DNA from: Peptoclostridium sp965368085 | GTDB taxonomy: Bacteria; Bacillota; Clostridia; Peptostreptococcales; Peptostreptococcaceae | Reading direction: 5' to 3' | DNA length: 37,046 nucleotides | NCBI GenBank assembly: GCA_965368085.1 | Contig: CBDULP010000022.1 | Coordinates: 1 to 37,046, forward strand | Shown: positions 24,180-31,408 of the stretch, piece by piece | Layout: the number at the start of each line of letters is the position of its first letter | Position numbering within the stretch: position 1 is the first letter of the stretch | Made by a program: the position numbers and the translations under genes | Notes under the pieces: model-generated | What the model was told of the DNA's origin: nothing | What the model saw: only the letters and a program-made list of their open reading frames with translations | Database searches by the model: none

Positions 24180-25199
24180 CTAAACTGATATCGTCTTGTT
24201 TTCTATTTGTGCGATCTGTTTTATAGATTTCATGAGGTCTTTGAACTGGTCTGGGGTTAACGACTGCTGGCCGTCGCATTTTGCGTTTGCCGGATCATTG
24301 TGAACCTCTATCATAAGTCCGTCTGCTCCTACGGCTATTGCCGCCTTTGAAAGTGGCTCCACCATCCAAGAAAGTCCTGCAGCGTGGCTAGGGTCCACAA
24401 CTACCGGAAGGTGGCTCAGTTTTTTGATTGCCGGTATTGCGCTAAGATCAAGGGTGTTTCTTGTGAATTTTTCGAATGTCCTTATTCCTCTTTCACAAAG
24501 TATTACATTTTCATTCCCGCCTGCCATGATGTACTCGGCCGACATTATAAGCTCTTCTATGCTCGATGACATTCCCCTTTTTAGAAGAACCGGCTTTTTA
24601 GACTTTCCTATCTCTTTTAGCAGCTCAAAGTTTTGCATGTTTCTTGCACCTACTTGCATAACGTCCACATGCTCTTCGAACAGATCCAAATGAGCCGCTG
24701 ACATTATCTCTGTAACTATCGGAAGGCCCGTCTCCTTTTTGGCCTCTTCAAGAAGCTTAAGCCCCTCTTCCCTAAGTCCCTGGAAACTGTATGGAGATGT
24801 TCTAGGCTTGAATGCCCCTCCTCTTAGGAATCCCGCACCAGCTGCCTTTACATCCCTTGCTATTCCTACTATCTGCTCTATTCCTTCAACCGAGCAAGGT
24901 CCCGCTATTATTCCAATGTGTCCTCCGCCTATCTTTCTTCCTGCAACTTCTATTACAGTGTCTTCAGGCTTGAACATCTTATTGGCTTTTTTGTAAGGCT
25001 CCTGGATGTTTACAACTTTCTCGACATTTTTGTTTGAATTTATAAGCTCTTTGTCTATGTTGCTCGTGTCCCCTACAAGTCCAAGTATGTGGTAGCTTTC
25101 TCCCTGCACTTCATGAACCTTGCATCCAAGGCTTTCCATTTTGTTTCTTATCTTATCTATGTCTTCTCTCTTTGTTCCTGCTCTCATAACTATCACCAT
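24180..25199 (-). CDS. aroF: 3-deoxy-7-phosphoheptulonate (DAHP) synthase, type I-beta
   Basis: This enzyme condenses PEP and erythrose 4-phosphate, the first step of the shikimate pathway. The N-terminal about 70 residues form the ferredoxin-like regulatory domain of the I-beta (Thermotoga-like) group. The barrel carries GPCSVEG near 103, LRGGAFKPRTSPYSFQG near 123, LLKRGMSSS near 213, and VVDPSHAAG near 270 with the metal His. I place the start at ATG 25199, which follows GGGAGAG by 6 nt; the frame runs open to 25277 but through the attenuator terminator. It is the first biosynthetic gene after leader peptide 1. Confidence 0.93.
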   Translation of the reverse strand: MVIVMRAGTKREDIDKIRNKMESLGCKVHEVQGESYHILGLVGDTSNIDKELINSNKNVEKVVNIQEPYKKANKMFKPEDTVIEVAGRKIGGGHIGIIAGPCSVEGIEQIVGIARDVKAAGAGFLRGGAFKPRTSPYSFQGLREEGLKLLEEAKKETGLPIVTEIMSAAHLDLFEEHVDVMQVGARNMQNFELLKEIGKSKKPVLLKRGMSSSIEELIMSAEYIMAGGNENVILCERGIRTFEKFTRNTLDLSAIPAIKKLSHLPVVVDPSHAAGLSWMVEPLSKAAIAVGADGLMIEVHNDPANAKCDGQQSLTPDQFKDLMKSIKQIAQIENKTISV

Positions 25200-25263
25200 T
25201 CTAATCTCTCCCTTATATTCGTATTGTTCGTATTTTTGTAATTTTTCATCTGAAAAATGTAAT

Positions 25264-25293
25264 AAAAAAAGCCCCATTGAACTTCAACGAGAC
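25264..25293 (-). terminator. attenuator terminator 1, before DAHP synthase
   Basis: The stem GTCTCGTTG/CAATGGGGC contains G-U pairs and has a 5-nt loop. On the minus strand it is followed by TTTTTTT (25264-25270). It lies 45 nt after the stop of leader peptide 1 and about 65 nt before the DAHP synthase start, the position expected for transcription attenuation. Confidence 0.75.
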
Positions 25294-25337
25294 TCATGCT
25301 GCTGCAAGTGCAGCGCTTATTATAGTCTATTTAAAAT

Positions 25338-25472
25338 TCAAATTCCCTGAAGGATCTGTTTTTTGTATGTCGAGTGGCCAGCGCTAAAATAATAAAAGCC
25401 CCAGTTAAAAAAGTAAAAGCTAAAATATTCATTTGCATTTGTGCTCTTATTTGTATTCAGACTGTTTTCCAC
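25338..25472 (-). CDS. aromatic leader peptide 1 (44 residues)
   Basis: This short frame starts at GTG 25472, 8 nt after GGAGG (25481-25485), and ends at TGA 25338. Residues 16-29 read YFSFYFFNWGFYYF, eleven of fourteen being Phe, Tyr or Trp. An intrinsic terminator follows. This is the layout of ribosome-mediated attenuation: scarce charged aromatic tRNAs would stall the ribosome and favour read-through into DAHP synthase. It begins only 28 nt after the stop of the LeuB-like gene. A weak promoter (GTGATA, 17 nt, TATATA) may overlap that gene's end, but read-through from upstream is more likely. No function of the peptide itself is implied. Confidence 0.75.
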   Translation of the reverse strand: MENSLNTNKSTNANEYFSFYFFNWGFYYFSAGHSTYKKQILQGI

Positions 25473-25499
25473 TGTATTTCCCTCCAAGTTTTATATATT

Positions 25500-26129
25500 C
25501 TAGTTAAGTCCTTTTATCACTTCGTCTGCCAATGCGCTGTCCGGCACTCCATTTTCAATTGCCGCTGCAAGAAGATTTTCAAGCTTTTGAGCCTCTTCCT
25601 TCATGTCCAGCGTGCATCTTAGCATCATTATGGATGATATTATGCTTTCCCTGATCGAGTCTCCTTCACTCCCGTGTATGTCTATTCCGCTTGATCCTAC
25701 ATTTACAAATGTCGATGATCTTCCATTTGGAATCAGCTTTTCATTGATTCTGGTCTTTACGATCGACTCGCATCCTCGCATTTCGACTCCCGATACATCT
25801 ATGCCGCTACATATTCTTTTTACTCTGAGCCCTATATCGCAGGTGTTTGGGTTTGATGCGCCCATGCCGTTTTGAGGAACAACTTTTGCAAATGTTCTCA
25901 GCCTCTTTTTAAGGTTTTCTATATTTGTGTCTGCAATGTTTCTGTGTCCTATGACCACTGCGTCGCTCTTTGTGCACTCTGTTGGAGTGTTTTCGCACAT
26001 CGCGTCAAGCTTTTGTATGTTGATCCTGTGGCCGAACACTTCGCCTGTCCTCTTTAGCACTCTAAGGCCATCCCTTGTCGACTCCAAAACCTCTCCTGCG
26101 TTTGATAAAACAGCTACTTTAACCTTCAT
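25500..26129 (-). CDS. shortened isopropylmalate/isocitrate-dehydrogenase-like protein
   Basis: The 209-residue protein aligns with both ends of the LeuB encoded at 29842. Its VAVLSNAGEVLESTRDG matches the IAVAKGDGIGPEITDQA region, KSDAVVIG matches ESDAVLLG, and LKKRLRTFAKVVP matches LRKGLGLFANIRP. At the C terminus DIHGSEGDSIRESIISSIMMLRC.LDM matches PIHGSAPDIAGQ to MMLRHSFNM. About 150 central residues are absent, including the substrate Arg set after FANIRP, the catalytic Tyr/Lys region and the metal Asp residues. It should therefore lack normal dehydrogenase activity. The frame is intact with a GGGGG-type ribosome binding site and lies between two aromatic attenuators at the head of the aro operon. 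A regulatory or newly adapted role is an inference; decay to a remnant is the alternative. Confidence 0.7.
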   Translation of the reverse strand: MKVKVAVLSNAGEVLESTRDGLRVLKRTGEVFGHRINIQKLDAMCENTPTECTKSDAVVIGHRNIADTNIENLKKRLRTFAKVVPQNGMGASNPNTCDIGLRVKRICSGIDVSGVEMRGCESIVKTRINEKLIPNGRSSTFVNVGSSGIDIHGSEGDSIRESIISSIMMLRCTLDMKEEAQKLENLLAAAIENGVPDSALADEVIKGLN

Positions 26130-26167
26130 TTTCCTACCCCCTGTTTTATTATCAAATTTTTTGAATT

Positions 26168-26199
26168 AAAAAAGGCCCCATTGATTTTTCAATGAGACC
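26168..26199 (-). terminator. attenuator terminator 2, before the LeuB-like gene
   Basis: The 11-bp stem GGTCTCATTGA/TCAATGGGGCC has two G-U pairs and a 4-nt loop, followed on the minus strand by TTTTTT (26168-26173). It lies 39 nt after leader peptide 2. Its sequence closely resembles attenuator terminator 1, so the two leaders are probably duplicates. Confidence 0.8.
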
Positions 26200-26238
26200 C
26201 TAACAGCAATTTCATGTATGCCCTTAATCGTATGTCCT

Positions 26239-26409
26239 TTAGACCACCTGCAATCTGCAGCCTAAATTCTCTTTTAATCTCATTGTAAACAGCTCATATG
26301 AATTTTTGAATGCAAAGTAACCAGCGCTAATAAAATAAAAGCCCCAGCTAAAAAAGTAAAAATAGAGTTCATATTGTGCATTCATTCTGTTTACTATAAG
26401 ATTCTTCAT
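26239..26409 (-). CDS. aromatic leader peptide 2 (56 residues)
   Basis: The ATG at 26409 follows GGGAGG by 8 nt and the frame ends at TAA 26239. Residues 16-26 read YFYFFSWGFYF, with further Phe/Tyr at 31, 32, 34, 38 and 41. It is related to leader peptide 1: both contain YFF-x-WGFY-x-x-SAG, and the surrounding nucleotides CTGGGGCTTTTAT and AGCGCTGG are identical. A terminator follows at 26168-26199. It is the first element of the aromatic operon and has a promoter about 80 nt upstream. Attenuation by Phe/Tyr/Trp supply is inferred from this layout. Confidence 0.78.
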   Translation of the reverse strand: MKNLIVNRMNAQYELYFYFFSWGFYFISAGYFAFKNSYELFTMRLKENLGCRLQVV

Positions 26410-26493
26410 AAGTGCATCCTCCCTTGAGCTTTTGACATAATCATCGTGCTCTCTACAATTTCATAAGTTCTACAAATTTTTATATTGTAGTCC

Positions 26494-26521
26494 ATTCTAC
26501 CACGCATTTTCTATAAGTCAA
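26494..26521 (-). promoter_or_regulatory. probable promoter of the aromatic operon
   Basis: On the minus strand there is a -35 TTGACT (26516-26521), a 16-nt spacer and a -10 TAGAAT (26494-26499), about 85 nt before leader peptide 2. The spacer is one base short of optimum. No better candidate is seen in 26410-26560. Confidence 0.6.
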
Positions 26522-26599
26522 TAGATTTTTAAAATCTTTTTTCAGAATATTCTATTTTTTTACGTATAGTTTTTTTTACATTTATGCAATTGCAATGTT

Positions 26600-26660
26600 A
26601 TTCGTGAATACAGTATTTCGCGAATATTTTATTATTCAACCATAAAAACTTTCGTAAATA
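26600..26660. promoter_or_regulatory. repeated TTCGYRAATA motif upstream of the aromatic promoter
   Basis: Three same-strand copies occur: TTCGTGAATA (26601-26610), TTCGCGAATA (26617-26626) and TTCGTAAATA (26651-26660). The first two also form an imperfect palindrome. They lie 80-140 nt upstream of the -35 box in the gap between ilvB and the aro leader. A regulator binding site is possible. I see no gene in 26530-26815. Confidence 0.3.
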
Positions 26661-26820
26661 TCATCTGTAATCCATAATTCACACTGAAAATTCGAGGCAA
26701 TAAACGCACCATAAATAACCCATGCATATACGATTTCTAAATTCACAAAAATTTTTATAGCTCCATGAATACTGACAATTTATGTTTTTAAATTCATATA
26801 TCCATATTTTCAATAGAGAT

Positions 26821-26855
26821 CTCCCCGCTTAAAAAAACATTTTAAGCGAAGAGAC
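26821..26855 (-). terminator. hairpin after ilvB copy 1
   Basis: The 9-bp perfect core CGCTTAAAA (26826-26834) pairs with TTTTAAGCG (26840-26848) and is extended outward by G-U pairs (GTCTCTT with GGGGAGAT on the minus strand). It lies about 40 nt after the ilvB stop. There is no clean T-run after it, so termination strength is uncertain. Confidence 0.5.
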
Positions 26856-26888
26856 CTATTTTATCTGCCAATCCATACAGTATTCATA

Positions 26889-28544
26889 TTAAACATATAT
26901 CATATCCCAAATTCCGCCGCCCGGCCTTACCATTGGCTCGACGTTCATGTCCTTTTCTATCACACACTCTATTATGGCGCTTTTGGACCCATCAACTTTT
27001 GAAAGCGCATCTTCAAGCTCGCCATAGCTTTTCGCCCTGAACGAACTTATCCCAAAAGCCATTGCAAGCGTGCAGTAGTCAGTGTTGTCTATAACATCCA
27101 CTCCGCTATATCTCTCATCCGTGAACACCTTTTGAAGCTGCCTTACCATTCCAAGCGCGCTGTTATTGAGCACAACCACTGTTATTGGAATGTCGTACGC
27201 ATTCATTGTCGCAAGCTCGTTGAAATTCATTTTGAAGCTTCCGTCTCCTGTTATAAGGACCACCCTTTTTGCTCCTGCCGCTTTTGCGCCTATTGCCGCA
27301 CCGAGTCCATATCCCATGGCTCCAAGTCCCCCCGAACTTAAAAAGCCGCCTTCAGCTTCAAAATTCCAGTGCTGCGCAGTCCACATCTGGTGCTGCCCGA
27401 CATCCGTGGCAACAACGGCATCTGTGAATTTCCCGTTTATACTCGATATTATCCCCTTTGCATTGAAGTCAATCCCCGAATGCATTGACTCTATCTCATT
27501 TTCCCTTGATTTTATATTTTCTATCCAGCTACTTCTGTCAGTTTTCTTTGAAATTTCAGTAAGCTTTGGCAGAATAGACTTTATGCTTCCCCTTATGGAC
27601 ATTGTGTTTTGAATATTCTTGCCCATTTCAGTCTCGTCTATGTCTATTTGTATGACTGTCTTTCCAGACGCGTCCCCCTTGCATACGCTCCTGTCGCTGA
27701 ACCTTGCGCCTACGGCGATTATTAGGTCGCTTTCAGCTATTGCCATGTTGGCTGCACGGTGCCCGTGCATGCCCGAAAGCCCAAGTGAAAGCCTATGGCT
27801 AGATGGAAATGACGAAAGCCCCATGAGAGTGTTTGTAACAGGTATGTCGCACTTTTCAGCAAGCTCCAAAAGTTCTTCAAATGCCTTTGACCTTGTCACT
27901 CCTCCGCCAGCATATATTACTGGCTTTTTGCTGATGTCTATCTCTTTGCCAGCTTTCTTTATCGCTTCAATATCAATATCTTCATCATTTGCATTGTCTT
28001 TTGCATGTGATCCCTGATCTGCCTTTTCATACTCAACGATTTCAAGGAAGACGTCCCTCGGTATGTCTATGTGCACAGGACCCGGCCTGCCTGAAAACGC
28101 TATTTCAAAGGCCTCTCTTACGGTCTCTACAAATCTCGACGCATCCGTGAGGCTGTAGTTGTGCTTTGTAATCGGAAGGGTCATAGCAGTTATATCAATT
28201 TCCTGGAAAGAGTCCCTTCCAAGCAGTGCCGAAGACGCTTGGCCTGTGATTACAACTATCGGAATTGAATCCATGTGGGCTCCTGCTATTCCAGTTATTA
28301 GGTTCGTGGCACCCGGCCCCGATGTCGCAAAGCACACTCCCGGTTTGCCGCTTACCCTGGCATAGCCGTCCGCTGCAAACACAGCCCCCTGCTCGTGTGC
28401 CGTCCTTATGTGCTTTATCCTGCCCGTATTTTTGTAAAGGGAATCATAAAGGGGCACTACGGCCCCTCCCGGATATCCAAACACTGTGTCTATTCCATTT
28501 TCAAGTATTATCTCTATAAGTGCGTCTGATGCGCATATTCTCAA
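26889..28544 (-). CDS. ilvB: acetolactate synthase large subunit, copy 1
   Basis: This TPP- and FAD-dependent enzyme makes 2-acetolactate (valine/leucine) or 2-aceto-2-hydroxybutyrate (isoleucine). The N-terminal domain has FGYPGGAVVPLYD and the catalytic Glu in RTAHEQGAVFAADGYAR near residue 48. The central FAD-type domain and the C-terminal TPP motif GDGSFKMNFNELATMNAYDIP near 435 are complete. The TTG at 28544 fits the GGGGGTGA ribosome binding site and aligns with copy 2; the ATG at 28550 is too close to that site. It is the last gene of the leu-ilv operon, 27 nt after ilvC. It differs from the copy at 35202 at about 40 of 551 residues. Confidence 0.95.
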   Translation of the reverse strand: MRICASDALIEIILENGIDTVFGYPGGAVVPLYDSLYKNTGRIKHIRTAHEQGAVFAADGYARVSGKPGVCFATSGPGATNLITGIAGAHMDSIPIVVITGQASSALLGRDSFQEIDITAMTLPITKHNYSLTDASRFVETVREAFEIAFSGRPGPVHIDIPRDVFLEIVEYEKADQGSHAKDNANDEDIDIEAIKKAGKEIDISKKPVIYAGGGVTRSKAFEELLELAEKCDIPVTNTLMGLSSFPSSHRLSLGLSGMHGHRAANMAIAESDLIIAVGARFSDRSVCKGDASGKTVIQIDIDETEMGKNIQNTMSIRGSIKSILPKLTEISKKTDRSSWIENIKSRENEIESMHSGIDFNAKGIISSINGKFTDAVVATDVGQHQMWTAQHWNFEAEGGFLSSGGLGAMGYGLGAAIGAKAAGAKRVVLITGDGSFKMNFNELATMNAYDIPITVVVLNNSALGMVRQLQKVFTDERYSGVDVIDNTDYCTLAMAFGISSFRAKSYGELEDALSKVDGSKSAIIECVIEKDMNVEPMVRPGGGIWDMIYV

Positions 28545-28571
28545 TGTCATTCACCCCCAAGGCTATGAATG

Positions 28572-29564
28572 TTAGCCCTTGATCCAAGTCATCATAGATC
28601 TTAGCTCTTTTCCAACCTCCACTATAGGATGCTCAAGCTCGTTTCTCTTTATAGCGTTGAAGTTAGGTCTGTTCAGAGCATTTTCCATAAGCCAGTTTCT
28701 TGCGAACTCTCCGTTTTGAATTTCAGTAAGCGCCTTTTTCATCTCTGCTCTAGTCTCGTCTGTAACTATTCTTCTTCCTATCATATAGTCTCCATACTCC
28801 GCAGTGTCAGAGATGCTGTATCTCATGTTCTCAAATCCTCCCTCGTAAAGAAGGTCCACTATAAGCTTCAGCTCGTGAAGGCACTCGAAATATGCAACTT
28901 CTTTTTGGTATCCCGCCTCTACAAGTGTGTCAAAACCTGCCTTTATAAGTTCTGTAGCTCCTCCGCAAAGCACTGCCTGCTCTCCGAAAAGATCTGTCTC
29001 AGTCTCTTCCTTGAAAGTTGTCTCAAGCACTCCCGCTCTTGCAGATCCTATTCCTATAGCATAAGACATCGCAAGGTCTCTCGCCTTTCCGCTGTAGTCC
29101 TGATGGATTGCTATAAGAGCCGGCACTCCTCCGCCTTCTGTATAGACTCTTCTTACAAGGTGACCTGGTCCCTTTGGCGCTGCCATGAACACATCTACGT
29201 TTTCAGGCGGATTGATCTGAGTGAAGTGGATGTTGAATCCATGTGCGAATGCAAGCGCATCGCCTTCTTTAAGGTTGTCCTTTATGCTATTTTCATAAAC
29301 CTCTCTCTGCTTTTCATCCGGGATAAGCATCATTATTACATCAGCAATCTTTGCAGCCTCTGCAACCTCGTATACCTGGAATCCATCTTGTCTTGCCTTG
29401 TCTGCAGACTTGCTTCCCTTGTGAAGCCCTATTACAACATCCGCTCCACTTTCCTTGAGGTTTAGCGCATGGGCATGACCCTGGCTTCCATATCCGATTA
29501 TTGCAACCTTCTTGCCTTTTATTACATTGATCTCTCCGTCTTTTTCATAGTACATTTTCGCCAT
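28572..29564 (-). CDS. ilvC: ketol-acid reductoisomerase (class I)
   Basis: This NAD(P)H- and Mg-dependent enzyme rearranges and reduces acetolactate to 2,3-dihydroxyisovalerate. The Rossmann motif is VAIIGYGSQGHAHALNLKESG at about residues 20-40, and the active-site region AAPKGPGHLVRRVY is near 130. The metal-ligand pair is in ETETDLFGEQAVLCGG near 190 (Asp/Glu). The 330-residue length marks the short class I form. It starts 1 nt after the end of the ACT-domain gene. Confidence 0.97.
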   Translation of the reverse strand: MAKMYYEKDGEINVIKGKKVAIIGYGSQGHAHALNLKESGADVVIGLHKGSKSADKARQDGFQVYEVAEAAKIADVIMMLIPDEKQREVYENSIKDNLKEGDALAFAHGFNIHFTQINPPENVDVFMAAPKGPGHLVRRVYTEGGGVPALIAIHQDYSGKARDLAMSYAIGIGSARAGVLETTFKEETETDLFGEQAVLCGGATELIKAGFDTLVEAGYQKEVAYFECLHELKLIVDLLYEGGFENMRYSISDTAEYGDYMIGRRIVTDETRAEMKKALTEIQNGEFARNWLMENALNRPNFNAIKRNELEHPIVEVGKELRSMMTWIKG

Positions 29565-29565
29565 T

Positions 29566-29808
29566 TTAGTTTTCCCCCTTGATTTCTTTTATTTCTGATA
29601 TTCCAAAAAGTTTTTTAACATGTTTCATTGCATATTCAGGCGCGTATTCAGAGTCATCGCCAAGCGTTATCATGAGGCTAGAAGCCATACCCTCCACATG
29701 CTCCATGTTGACATTTTTTATGTCAAATCTTTTTCTCTTGAGTATCCCAACAATCCTCAGTAGCGATTCCACTCCGTTTTCTGCCCTTATCTCAAAACTC
29801 CTGGCCAT
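29566..29808 (-). CDS. ilvN: short ACT-domain protein, acetolactate synthase regulatory subunit-like
   Basis: The 80-residue protein is a single ACT domain: FEIRAENGVESLLRIVGILKRKRFDIKNVNME, then a strand with SSLMITLGDD. Its place between leuB and ilvC, with ilvB next, argues that it is the small regulatory subunit of acetolactate synthase, which binds valine or a related effector. Usual IlvN/IlvH proteins have about 160 residues with a second domain. This one has only the ACT part, like the short IlvM of enterobacteria. Whether it gives feedback inhibition cannot be read from sequence. Confidence 0.75.
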   Translation of the reverse strand: MARSFEIRAENGVESLLRIVGILKRKRFDIKNVNMEHVEGMASSLMITLGDDSEYAPEYAMKHVKKLFGISEIKEIKGEN

Positions 29809-29841
29809 GCTCTACACCCCTTTTCATATTTTAATTTCAGG

Positions 29842-30912
29842 CTATATTCTGCCTGCTATTTCATCTCCCATTTGGCATGTGCCAATCTGCTTCATGCCGC
29901 TGCTCATTATGTCTCCTGTTCTAAAGCCATCTTCAAGAGTCTTTTCAACAGCAGCTTCAATGGCCCTTGCCTCCTCTTCCATATTGAATGAATGTCTAAG
30001 CATCATTGCACATGAAAGTATTGTTCCTATTGGGTTTGCCATGTCCTGGCCCGCTATGTCGGGAGCCGATCCGTGTATAGGCTCATACATGTGAACCCCT
30101 GATTCTCCAAGGCTTGCCGACGGCAGCATTCCTATTGACCCTGTAATCATGCTTGCCTCGTCTGAAAGTATGTCTCCAAACATGTTTGTAGTAAGTATTA
30201 CGTCGAACTGGCTTGGCCTTCTGACAAGCTGCATTGCCGCATTGTCAACATACATATGCTCAAGCTCTACCTGCGGATACCCCTTAGCGACTTCCTCAAC
30301 AACGCTTCTCCAAAGCCTTGAGCTTTCAAGCACGTTTGCCTTGTCGACGCTTGTGACCTTCTTGTCCCTTCCCATTGCCGTTTCAAAAGCGGCTTTTGCT
30401 ATCCTTTTGACTTCCATCTCTGAATAAGTCTCTATGTCGAAAGCCTCTTTGCCGTTTTCACCTTCCGACTTGCCGCGCTCTCCAAAGTATATTCCGCCCA
30501 TAAGCTCTCTTACCACGCATATGTCTATTCCCTCGTTCATTATGTCGCTTCTTAAAGGGCAGGCGTCCTGCAGCTGCTTGTAAAGCACTGCTGGCCTTAT
30601 GTTTGCAAAAAGTCCAAGTCCTTTTCTAAGCCTTAGCAATCCTTTTTCAGGTCTCTTTTCACTTTCAAATGCATCCCATTTTGGTCCTCCGACTGCCCCA
30701 AGAAGAACAGCGTCGCTTTCCTTGCATGCACTCAGTGTAGACTCTGGAAGCGGGTCGCCGAACTTGTCAAGCGCGTCTCCCCCCACCTCTACATTGTTGA
30801 ATTTGAATCTATGGCCGTATTTTTCGCCAACCTTTTCCATAACCTTTATGGCCTGGTCCGTTATTTCAGGTCCTATTCCATCTCCTTTTGCAACTGCTAT
30901 TTTAAATTCCAT
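29842..30912 (-). CDS. leuB: 3-isopropylmalate dehydrogenase
   Basis: This NAD- and Mg-dependent enzyme oxidatively decarboxylates 3-isopropylmalate in leucine synthesis. It has GDGIGPEI at residues 10-17, the substrate Arg set in LRLRKGLGLFANIRP and VVRELMGGIYFG, DKANVLESSRLWR with the catalytic Lys near 195, and the metal Asp region MFGDILSDEASMITGSIGMLPSAS near 248. PIHGSAPDIAGQ near 283 binds NAD. The length of 356 is normal. It follows leuD by 4 nt. A shortened paralogue lies at 25500. Confidence 0.97.
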   Translation of the reverse strand: MEFKIAVAKGDGIGPEITDQAIKVMEKVGEKYGHRFKFNNVEVGGDALDKFGDPLPESTLSACKESDAVLLGAVGGPKWDAFESEKRPEKGLLRLRKGLGLFANIRPAVLYKQLQDACPLRSDIMNEGIDICVVRELMGGIYFGERGKSEGENGKEAFDIETYSEMEVKRIAKAAFETAMGRDKKVTSVDKANVLESSRLWRSVVEEVAKGYPQVELEHMYVDNAAMQLVRRPSQFDVILTTNMFGDILSDEASMITGSIGMLPSASLGESGVHMYEPIHGSAPDIAGQDMANPIGTILSCAMMLRHSFNMEEEARAIEAAVEKTLEDGFRTGDIMSSGMKQIGTCQMGDEIAGRI

Positions 30913-30916
30913 GTCA

Positions 30917-31408
30917 TCATCCCACCTGTTTTTTAATATAGTTTAAAAGTCCGTCCGCTTCTATTATCGATCTCATAAAGTCCGGAAGAGGCTGCGCCCT
31001 GTACTCCTCGCCCTTTGTGATGTTTTTTATTATTCCTGTCTCAAAATCAACGCTTATACTGTCGCCGTCTTCTATTTTCTCTGACGCCTCTTTGCATTCG
31101 AATATTGGAAGCCCTATGTTAAATGAGTTTCTGTAGAATATTCTTGCAAAAGACGATGCTATTACACATGATATTCCGCTTGCCTTTATGGCTATAGGAG
31201 CGTGCTCTCTTGAAGAGCCGCATCCGAAATTCTCCCCCGCAACAATCACATCACCCTTTTGAACCCTGCCTGCGAAGCTTTTGTCTATGTCCTCCATGCA
31301 GTACTTTGCAAGCTCAGCGGGATCTGATGTGTTAAGGTGCCTTGCCGGAATTATTACGTCAGTATCCACGTTGTCCCCGTATTTAAAAACTCTCGACTCA
31401 ATGCTCAT
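30917..31408 (-). CDS. leuD: 3-isopropylmalate dehydratase small subunit
   Basis: This is the swivelling subunit that, with LeuC, isomerises 2- to 3-isopropylmalate. The 163-residue product has VFKYGDNVDTDVIIPARHL at the start and the GENFGCGSSREHAPIAIKA motif near 55, as in the aconitase-like short family of bacteria and archaea. The ATG at 31408 follows GGGGGG by 7-8 nt and overlaps the stop of the upstream small ORF by one base (TAATG), so translation is probably coupled. Confidence 0.95.
   Translation of the reverse strand: MSIESRVFKYGDNVDTDVIIPARHLNTSDPAELAKYCMEDIDKSFAGRVQKGDVIVAGENFGCGSSREHAPIAIKASGISCVIASSFARIFYRNSFNIGLPIFECKEASEKIEDGDSISVDFETGIIKNITKGEEYRAQPLPDFMRSIIEADGLLNYIKKQVG

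Noticed and set aside
25200..25277. Extended N-terminus of DAHP synthase
   Set aside because: The extra residues would be encoded by the attenuator terminator and lack a ribosome binding site; ATG 25199 has one.
26537..26551. CodY-like box near the aromatic promoter
   Set aside because: Only about 12 of 15 positions fit the AATTTTCWGAAAATT consensus in very AT-rich DNA, which is too weak to report.
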